NCBI RefSeq assembly: GCF_000502875.1
Contig: NZ_AYWX01000011.1
Coordinates: 39,541-90,113, forward strand
Reading direction: 5' to 3'
Source of the DNA: Mesorhizobium sp. L2C084A000
GTDB lineage: Bacteria; Pseudomonadota; Alphaproteobacteria; Rhizobiales; Rhizobiaceae
Length of the DNA: 50,573 nt
Below are positions 45,033 to 50,573 of this stretch, piece after piece. The notes under the pieces were generated by a model that had not been told where the DNA came from, searched no databases, and saw only the letters and a program-made list of their open reading frames with translations. Positions within the stretch are counted from its first letter, which is position 1. The number at the start of each line of letters is the position of its first letter. Made by a program: the position numbers and the translations under genes.

Positions 45033-45320
45033 TTGCAGATTTTTGACAGGATCAGTTCCCTGATTGACGCAGACGATTGCCAGGCCGCGATCGAAGACGC
45101 CCGCGCCCTGCTACTTCAATTCGAACAAAAGTCTGATGCGCTCACACGTGCGATTGACGAGTTTCTGCTCGACCTGATGACATTGGCTTTCATTGTCGAA
45201 TGTTACGGACGCGGCTTTGAACTTCTGGCGCGAACGCTTGCCCATAGAAGGCTGGCAAAGGTCAGACTTTTGTCGGGAGGGGTCAGCCGGGCAGAAATGG
45301 TTCCAAAGCCTAATGGCTGA
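45033..45320 (+). CDS. Small conserved protein, paralogue of 16421-16675
   Basis: This 95-residue helical protein (MQIFDRISSLIDADDCQAAI EDARALLLQFEQKSDALTRA IDEFLLDLMTLAFIVE...) starts at TTG after GTGAGGA. It is alignable end to end with the gene near 16.5 kb and shares the LLDxMTLxFxVE helix and the RLAKVRLL-type tail. The role is unknown. The next feature downstream is a probable minus-strand small RNA. Confidence 0.65.
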   Translation: MQIFDRISSLIDADDCQAAIEDARALLLQFEQKSDALTRAIDEFLLDLMTLAFIVECYGRGFELLARTLAHRRLAKVRLLSGGVSRAEMVPKPNG

Positions 45321-45362
45321 ACCGGCGATCGCGCCTCGTTGCAATTAACGACATGGCGACCG

Positions 45363-45476
45363 CCAAAAAAAAGGGCCATCGGAAAACCGAGGCCCTTTAG
45401 GTGTAAAGTCAAAACCTTCAGAGGGGAACAGCTGATACGATGGAATGGGAGAAAACCATCGCGTGCATCAGCTGTA
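45363..45476 (-). ncRNA. Candidate trans-acting small RNA with intrinsic terminator
   Basis: Read on the minus strand, the region first forms a long hairpin. ACAGCTGAT (45428-45436) pairs with ATCAGCTGT (45467-45475), and an inner stem CGATGG/CCATCG encloses a loop containing TCTCCCATT, complementary to Shine-Dalgarno sequences. After a pyrimidine-rich single-stranded linker comes a terminator, AAAGGGCC...GGCCCTTT with an inner TCGG/CCGA, ending in eight Ts (45365-45372). This is the build of alphaproteobacterial AbcR/ar15-type Hfq small RNAs. Family membership is not established. Confidence 0.5.
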
Positions 45477-45919
45477 AGCTTAATCGCTAAAAGTTGTGCA
45501 ATGCCCAAACACATATTGTGCAATGCAGCTATGCAGTAACGCAAAGCCTCAAGTTGCAAGATCGAGTTTGGAAATGTTTGCTGCTCGTACGGTGATGGGC
45601 GAGATCCTTAAGCGTATGTACGGCGGCATGATGGGACGCTTGCAAGCATCCAGACAAGATTATCGCGAAGCTAAAATAAGAGGTTCGATCCAATCGGCGA
45701 TGCTCAATAGCCGCGCCATTCTGGTTCAGCCGGGCGTTACATCGCCTCGCCAAGTTGAGGATGTATTGGTCGCGAGCAGCCGCGCGCCAATTTGGAACCC
45801 ACGACCATATGCAACGATTGGGCACTGTCCGAAGAAGGCCGAGAACGGTTGAAAGTGCGCTAGATGGAGATATTCTGAATTGGAACGGGGGCCTGGTTCA
45901 TCGCCAAAGCGAGACATGG
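45477..45919. other. Upstream region of the second QseM-like gene
   Basis: This contains the presumed promoter of the small RNA (minus strand) at its left end and that of the QseM-like gene at its right. The QseM-like frame is open back to 45755, but that part is not conserved in the other copy. Confidence 0.35.
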
Positions 45920-46207
45920 ATGAAAAGCAGATCGCGCCCAACGCCTGATCCAACCATTGCAACGGAAGTCCCCTGGTCGGAAAGCCTAACCGCATATGAT
46001 GACAAGCATTTCGAGCTCTATTTGAAGCTCATGGACGCTTGCGCCGACAGTGCCAGCGAAGAGGAGATGGCGCTGGATGTACTGGGTATCGATCCGGTCA
46101 AAGAGCCAATCCGCGCCCGTAAGGCCCTTCGCAGTCATCTCAAACGGGTGCTCTGGTTTATGCATGAGGGCCATAAGGAACTGCTTCCAAGCCGACCGCC
46201 TCAATAA
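45920..46207 (+). CDS. QseM-like DUF2285 protein, second copy
   Basis: This 95-residue protein aligns with the one at 67-333: EVPWSESLTAYDDKHFELYL KLMDACADSASEEEMA, then LGIDPVKEPIRARKALRSHLKR and GHKELL. I start at ATG 45920, which matches the start of the conserved part. Unlike the left copy it has no neighbouring XRE gene and no inverted-repeat operator. DUF2285 proteins of symbiosis islands act as antiactivators or as domains of activators such as FseA. This copy may titrate the same partners or may be a leftover. Confidence 0.7.
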   Translation: MKSRSRPTPDPTIATEVPWSESLTAYDDKHFELYLKLMDACADSASEEEMALDVLGIDPVKEPIRARKALRSHLKRVLWFMHEGHKELLPSRPPQ

Positions 46208-46355
46208 CTGCGGCGCCGAACAAGGTTGCCCGAGAGATCAGGTGGCGCCCTCGGGGGATGCGAGGACACTTGAAAGCCGCAATCGGGTTATCATTTCCAT
46301 ACTGCGTGTGTTCGGCTCCGCACGGCAAGTGCCCTTGAGTCGAGGAGGAATGCAC

Positions 46356-46388
46356 ATGAAGAAGAAAGTTCATCTGGAAGCCTGCTGA
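46356..46388 (+). CDS. Ten-residue peptide frame with strong ribosome binding site
   Basis: AGGAGGA at 46343-46349 precedes ATG 46356, giving MKKKVHLEAC and a stop. An ATG two codons earlier is also possible. It is either a leader peptide or the stump of a lost gene. Confidence 0.25.
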   Translation: MKKKVHLEAC

Positions 46389-46450
46389 CCGATCCCTTGG
46401 GGCCCATAATCGGGTCCCAAGTTGTTCCCGACGAGCGTTGCGAGGGGCGG

Positions 46451-46735
46451 ATGCAGGACCAGCCGGAAATCGAGCCCGGGCGTGAAACGAAGTCAACAGG
46501 TGCGAGGTTCGGCCTGCTGGGTGTGGCTGTGTTGGCCGTAGGCGCCTTCATCTGGACCGGCTTCGGCGAAGGCATCCAGCAGGGCACGTCCAACGTCGTT
46601 CGGACTGTCATCGACAAGAGCATGCAGCGCCTTGGGCTCGGGCAAGCCCCCAACGCTCTTACAGAGGGCGAGTGGTATCTCTCGGTGTACTACGGTCCCG
46701 ACTTTACGGATGTCACCCCCGTCGGCCTGGGGCAA
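46451..46735 (+). CDS. Hypothetical membrane-anchored protein, 3' end replaced by the transposase region
   Basis: The protein (MQDQPEIEPGRETKSTGARF GLLGVAVLAVGAFIWTGFGE...) has one membrane helix at about residues 20-37 and then an amphipathic region. The open frame continues to 47026, but after about residue 95 it runs out of frame through the transposase gene, so the natural C-terminus seems lost. The family is not recognised. Confidence 0.4.
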
Positions 46736-47700
46736 TGGCACAACACTTCCTCCTTTCCGCCGAAAGCCGCACCCTCTCCCTCAAAGAGATTTACAAAGGT
46801 GGCGAGGAAAAGGCTTACGACACGTTCAAGCGCCTTCGCTGGGCTTCGACGCAAGCCGAGCCGGTTTGCCCGAAATGCGGGTGCTTGGATCACTACGACA
46901 TTCCGACCCGTCGCAAGTTCAAGTGCGCCGCTTGCGGTGCGCAGTTCTCCGTCACGTCGCGCACGATCTTCGCCTCGCGCAAGCTGTCGTTTGTCGATCT
47001 GCTCGCCGCCATATGCCTGTTCGTGAACGGCGCGAAGGGCATGTCGGCGGTCCAGTTCTCCCGCGATCTGGACGTTCAATACAAGACCGCCTTCGTGCTG
47101 GCTCACAAGCTGCGAGAAGCCCTGTCGGCTGAAACCAAGAACGAAACCCTTGAAGGCGAGGTCGAGATTGACGGCGCCTATTTCGGCGGCGTGGTGCGCC
47201 CTGAGAACCGCGTAGAGGACCGCAAGGACCGTCGCATGAAGGAGAACCAGTCAGACCGCCGTCGCGTTGTGATCGCCCTGCGCGAACGCGCTGGCCGCAC
47301 CTTGACGTTCGTCCGTCATCGTGAGGCCGAAGGCGTCGAAATCGCCCGCTCTCGCATGCTGGCCGGTTCCAAGCTGTTCGCGGATGAAGCGAACCATTGG
47401 GACGCGCTGGAGGCTGATTACGCTTCGACCCGTATCAATCACTCGGAAAGCTACAGCGACGGCCACGGCAAGCATACCAACATGGTGGAAAGCTATTTCA
47501 GCCGCCTTCGCCGCATGGTCGCTGGTCAGCACCACCACGTTTCGCACCGCTATCTCTACCAGTATGCCAATCATGCCGCATGGCTGGAAGATCACCGTCG
47601 CCGGTCAAATGGCGGCAACGCATACGCCCTGCTTGGCGGCGCGCTCAATCATTCTGTGAGTCGGGTTTGGGCCGGCTATTGGCAGCGCGTTAATTCCTGA
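46735..47700 (+). CDS. IS1595-family (ISXO2-like) transposase
   Basis: This 321-residue transposase has an N-terminal zinc ribbon (CPKCGCLD...KFKCAACGAQFSV) and the ISXO2-like DDE domain. The latter shows EVEIDGAYFGG with the first Asp, LFADEANHWD, and a late HTNMVESYFSRLRRMVAGQHHHV segment with the terminal catalytic region. Length is normal and no frameshift is visible, so it may be active. The terminal inverted repeats were not identified. Its 3' end overlaps the convergent gene at 47690 by 11 bp, which leaves no room for an IS end between them. Confidence 0.88.
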   Translation: MAQHFLLSAESRTLSLKEIYKGGEEKAYDTFKRLRWASTQAEPVCPKCGCLDHYDIPTRRKFKCAACGAQFSVTSRTIFASRKLSFVDLLAAICLFVNGAKGMSAVQFSRDLDVQYKTAFVLAHKLREALSAETKNETLEGEVEIDGAYFGGVVRPENRVEDRKDRRMKENQSDRRRVVIALRERAGRTLTFVRHREAEGVEIARSRMLAGSKLFADEANHWDALEADYASTRINHSESYSDGHGKHTNMVESYFSRLRRMVAGQHHHVSHRYLYQYANHAAWLEDHRRRSNGGNAYALLGGALNHSVSRVWAGYWQRVNS

Positions 47701-48556
47701 CCTTGGCCTTCAATTCAGGGCTCTGCTGAAGATTCAGAACGGCCTTCCCCATAAGATCTTCAGGGATTATATTAGCATCTCGCAATACCGTCGTAACAAT
47801 CTCTATAACTTCATCCTTCAGTTTTCGACCTTGGGCGCCATTTACAGCCTCTCTAGCGGTTACGGTATCCCACGCATCGACAACATCCGCCGGGGTATTT
47901 TTCTTTACAGATTCCACCTTTTTGTCGTTCAATGTAACGACATTCTCCTTAACAATATTTTCGATCAGCTCATTCCATTCGTTTTCTGGGAGCGCCCTTG
48001 GGACCCAATCATCTGTTCCAACCCGTGAGTAAATGTTACCAACGAGCCAGCCAAGCTTCGCTTGAAATTCAGGCTTCAGGCTCAATATGCGGGCCTTCTT
48101 TACTATGGCGTAGTGTTCGGTCTTCAGGGAAATCGACAGGCGAAGAAAGGCGCACATTCGATCACCAATCCCCTTGTTTACCTGTTCGTGTACATAAAAA
48201 TACTCATGGTTGTTATTGTTAAGCAGGCTCTTCAAGAACATTCTAACCCTGCTCTGGCCCTGTTCAGTTATCGCGTTTGCCTTCTTCAAGACATTATTTG
48301 TTTGATATTTTTTCGCCTCTCTGTTTATTACCTCTTGAAGGGGCCGGATGGCACACAAAGAAATGTACGGGGTCGCTATCGCTCCGTCGCGCGAAACAAG
48401 GTCGCACGTCTGCGTGAGAACCATGAAATACCGATAGTCAGCGTTCAGATAGAATGGATGAACGGTCTCTAGAAGCCGCTCCAATGCAGGCGTGCGGCGA
48501 ATAATGTCGCCCTGTTGCAAGTCTCCGCGCGGCGGCGCTGCATAGGTGAAGTGCAT
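47690..48556 (-). CDS. Unknown protein with TQTCDL motif
   Basis: This 288-residue soluble protein starts MHFTYAAPPRGDLQQGDIIR and contains RYFMVLTQTCDLVSRDG. A GDI...LTQxCDL arrangement occurs in uncharacterised proteins of defence and accessory islands. The middle is Lys/Asn-rich (QTNNVLKKANAITEQGQSRV). It is AT-richer than the surroundings, with rarer codons. It is the last of three minus-strand genes and overlaps the transposase gene tail to tail. The function is unknown; the Cys-Asp motif could bind metal. Confidence 0.7.
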   Translation of the reverse strand: MHFTYAAPPRGDLQQGDIIRRTPALERLLETVHPFYLNADYRYFMVLTQTCDLVSRDGAIATPYISLCAIRPLQEVINREAKKYQTNNVLKKANAITEQGQSRVRMFLKSLLNNNNHEYFYVHEQVNKGIGDRMCAFLRLSISLKTEHYAIVKKARILSLKPEFQAKLGWLVGNIYSRVGTDDWVPRALPENEWNELIENIVKENVVTLNDKKVESVKKNTPADVVDAWDTVTAREAVNGAQGRKLKDEVIEIVTTVLRDANIIPEDLMGKAVLNLQQSPELKAKVRN

Positions 48557-48573
48557 GGTTTCATCGACAACAG

Positions 48574-48837
48574 TTAGTAAGTGCCGGTCGACTTCTTTGC
48601 CAATGTTCGCGAGGCGTTAGCGCGCACGTTGGACTTACGGTTGTCCATCACTTCGGTATCGTAGACGAATTTGATTTTCTTCTCTTTATTCACCCTTATG
48701 GTCATTAGACCGGCTGTCGAGATGGCCCAACCATCTGCAGTGGACACTGCACGGCCTTCCCTAAACTGATCCAGATGTCTGCCGGGTCCGTGATCGCGGT
48801 CACTCGTTCCTCGAACTTTGACTGTAGTATTAGTCAT
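48574..48837 (-). CDS. Small unknown protein of the cassette
   Basis: This 87-residue protein (MTNTTVKVRGTSDRDHGPGR HLDQFREGRAVSTADGWAIS TAGLMTIRVNKEKKIKFVYD ...) begins inside the end of the preceding gene, an 8-bp overlap indicating coupled translation. The composition suggests a small beta-rich domain. No family was recognised. Confidence 0.55.
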   Translation of the reverse strand: MTNTTVKVRGTSDRDHGPGRHLDQFREGRAVSTADGWAISTAGLMTIRVNKEKKIKFVYDTEVMDNRKSNVRANASRTLAKKSTGTY

Positions 48838-49474
48838 TCTCTTGCTCCCCCGTTATCCCATATATATCACCTAGCAGGCGCTCCGTATACTCGCGCAGCA
48901 TGGTAACCTTATCGTCTAGCGCCGCCCTAGCGTCATTAGAATTTTCAACATTTGCATTGTAGTTGAATTTGAATTGTACCGATCCAGCATCGGACAGATG
49001 CGTAGTCATCGTACAAAGGTATTTGTCGTATGAAAATTGCCGTGCAATCGTCGAGTCGATTATTTGGATCGTTTGATCGATGAATTTAGACGCGTCGCTG
49101 AACTTGAATATGTCAAAAAGCCTTTGCGGCGGATCGGCTTCGTCGTATCCAAAATTGACACCGACAGCTGCTATTGGAGTGACAGGCAATAATTGGAGCA
49201 GCTTGCTCATTGCTTTCTCGCAAACAGCGAGGGACGAATCGGTGGGGCGCCGCGAGCCGATTATCATCCTATCGGCACTCGGAATGACTATCGCGTCATC
49301 ATGGACAAATCGAAGGCGGGGCGCAAAATTTTCGAGGATCAGTTCGACATTGAGTTGGTTGGTGTCGAACACATTCTTTGCGAACCAATCTGGATTAAGG
49401 ATCGCCAAATTCCAGCTACCAACAGCGACAACCGTCCATTCGGTGACTATTGGTTTCATCGCGAAGCAGGCCAA
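48830..49474 (-). CDS. Unknown protein of the cassette, 214 residues
   Basis: The protein starts MACFAMKPIVTEWTVVAVGS WNLAILNPDWF and has LRFVHDDAIVIPSADRMIIG, then AVCEKAMSKLLQLLPVTPIA AVGVNFGY and SAGS-like strands near SVQFKFNYNANVENSNDARA. The pattern of alternating strands and the INPDWF...PVTPIAAVGVNF segments is reminiscent of uncharacterised proteins found beside phage-defence or toxin genes, but no assignment is possible. It is first in the three-gene operon and AT-richer than the neighbours. Confidence 0.68.
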   Translation of the reverse strand: MACFAMKPIVTEWTVVAVGSWNLAILNPDWFAKNVFDTNQLNVELILENFAPRLRFVHDDAIVIPSADRMIIGSRRPTDSSLAVCEKAMSKLLQLLPVTPIAAVGVNFGYDEADPPQRLFDIFKFSDASKFIDQTIQIIDSTIARQFSYDKYLCTMTTHLSDAGSVQFKFNYNANVENSNDARAALDDKVTMLREYTERLLGDIYGITGEQEND

Positions 49475-49800
49475 TTTTGGAAGTTGTCCTAGCTTCTAGA
49501 TTAATTTTCTCGCTGTTGGCAAGGAGGAATGGTGCCTTTCAACCGGGCAATGCGCTGCTTTGGCCCACAGACCCGGATTTGCGTTAAGGCAACATCCTGC
49601 TAATTTTAGCCAAAACTAAAAGAAGCGGGGAGGATGAACCGGTGACTCTCTTCGGTGTTGTCATGTGCATCTATTTCGGGCACCCCCCAACAACCCGCCG
49701 AATGCACCATGGTTGGCAACTGGCGGGGATTTCTTGCTCAAGACGAATGTGAGGCAGATTTAGAACGGCTAAAGAAATTAGCCGCGCATGGATTGTTGCC
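49475..49800. other. Flank between the cassette and the IS3 element
   Basis: This contains the cassette's promoter region. Near 49709 a plus-strand frame (MVGNWRGFLAQDECEADLER LKKLAAHGLLPIDLP) looks like the start of a gene cut by the IS3 element. A right end for the IS1595 element could lie here, but I could not match an inverted repeat. Confidence 0.35.
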
Positions 49801-50573
49801 GATTGACCTGCCACTGAACTGTCATCCAGTGGCGATTAGAGCCGCGACCATTTCTGTTACGCCGTTTGGCGCGGGTAAAGCAACCGGCGGAGGCGCGGAG
49901 CCTTCGATCGGCGCAGCGTCGGAGCCGGTTGCGGTGATGACCTCGGCATAGGCTGCCGGGGTCTGGTAGCCGAGCGAGGAATGTGGCCTGGCGGTGTTGA
50001 AGTCCTCCCGCCACTCGGCGATGGCGCTGCGAGCGTGGTCGAGGCCGAAGAACAGGCTCTCGTTCAACAGCTCGTCGCGCATCCGGCCGTTGAAACTCTC
50101 GACGTAACCGTTCTGCATCGGCTTGCCTGGCGCGATGTAGTGCCATTCGATCCTGTAATCCTTCGACCAGGCGAGGATGGCGTTCGAGGTGAACTCGGTG
50201 CCGTGGTCGGAGACGATCATGCCTGGCTTGCCGCGCTGGGCGATCAGTTCCGTCAGTTCACGGGCAACCCGACGGCCGGAGATCGAGGTGTCCGGGATCG
50301 CCGCCAGGCATTCGCGCGTCACGTCGTCGACGATGTTGAGCACGCGGAACCTCCGGCCGCAGGCGAACTGGTCGTGCACGAAATCCAGCGACCAGCGCGC
50401 GTTCGGCTTTGCCTCGACGAGGATCGGCGCCCGCGTGCCGACCGCTCGCCGCCTTGCCCGGCGCTTGCGCACCGTCAGGCCCTCCTCGCGGTAGAGCCGA
50501 TAGATGCGGTTGACCCCGGATGCCTCGCCCTCGCGCCTGAGCAGGATGAACAGCCGCCGGTAGCCGAAGCGTC
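49800..50573 (-). mobile_element. IS3-family insertion sequence, right part, runs off the window
   Basis: The element's 3' end lies about 49795-49820, just past the transposase stop. Its other end is beyond the right edge of the window. Confidence 0.7.
49822..50573 (-). CDS. IS3-family transposase OrfB, partial at its 5' end
   Basis: The frame is open to the window edge (RFGYRRLFILLRREGEASGV NRIYRLYREEGL, then RWSLDFVHDQFACGRRFRVL, VSDHGTEFTSNAIL, GYVESFNGRMRDELLNE). The catalytic DDE residues are the Asp of SLDFVHD, the Asp of VSDHGTEF and the Glu of YVESFNG. The C-terminal ARPHSSLGYQTPAAYA is typical. The N-terminal part, including the OrfA overlap, is outside the window. Confidence 0.92.
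   Translation of the reverse strand, partial: RFGYRRLFILLRREGEASGVNRIYRLYREEGLTVRKRRARRRAVGTRAPILVEAKPNARWSLDFVHDQFACGRRFRVLNIVDDVTRECLAAIPDTSISGRRVARELTELIAQRGKPGMIVSDHGTEFTSNAILAWSKDYRIEWHYIAPGKPMQNGYVESFNGRMRDELLNESLFFGLDHARSAIAEWREDFNTARPHSSLGYQTPAAYAEVITATGSDAAPIEGSAPPPVALPAPNGVTEMVAALIATG

Noticed and set aside
1..50573. CRISPR arrays, tRNA or rRNA genes
   Set aside because: No regularly spaced direct repeats, tRNA cloverleaf or rRNA-like sequence was seen by eye on either strand; a dedicated scan was not possible.

Overview
The window looks like the accessory region of a Mesorhizobium-type rhizobium, most likely part of a symbiosis island or integrative element. The evidence is a divergent qseM/qseC-type switch at the left edge, a NifA/sigma-54 promoter, a MucR/Ros regulator, a rhizobial porin, TTG and GTG starts, and many insertion-sequence scars and decayed genes among intact ones. 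Identifications rest on motif reading only; no database search was run.

Layout. 0-7 kb: qseM/qseC-like pair, an OmpW-type outer membrane protein, a frameshifted prolyl oligopeptidase, IS66 and IS110 remnants fused in one frame, and a small membrane protein. 7.18-12.74 kb: a NifA upstream site and a -24/-12 promoter precede a co-directional set. It holds a lysine/ornithine N-monooxygenase, a truncated FAD amine oxidase, a phytanoyl-CoA-dioxygenase-like enzyme and a cupin/methionyl-tRNA-synthetase fusion. This matches the enzyme set that builds an N-N bond from N6-hydroxylysine and glycine in actinomycete pathways (s56-p1, triacsin), and it is the most interesting part of the window. 13-23 kb: aldehyde dehydrogenase, M16 peptidase and transposase remnants, cold-shock protein, MucR-like regulator, GT10 glycosyltransferase and di-haem cytochrome c peroxidase.

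23-33 kb is metabolic: metE behind a cobalamin riboswitch, otsA, and a minus-strand operon of ArsR-type regulator, glyA, metK and adenosine kinase. Together these make methionine and S-adenosylmethionine, charge folate with one-carbon units and recycle adenosine. 33-41 kb: recombinase remnant, VapBC-like pair with an altered toxin active site, MaoC hydratase behind an SDR stump, decayed thiG-thiE-thiD, porin and hemN. A piece of the metK/adenosine-kinase junction is duplicated at the end of hemN.

41-50.6 kb: decayed flavin oxidoreductase, MFS exporter, a small protein paralogous to one at 16.5 kb, a likely minus-strand small RNA, a second QseM-like protein, an IS1595/ISXO2-type transposase overlapping a three-gene AT-richer cassette of unknown function, and an IS3-family transposase running off the right edge.
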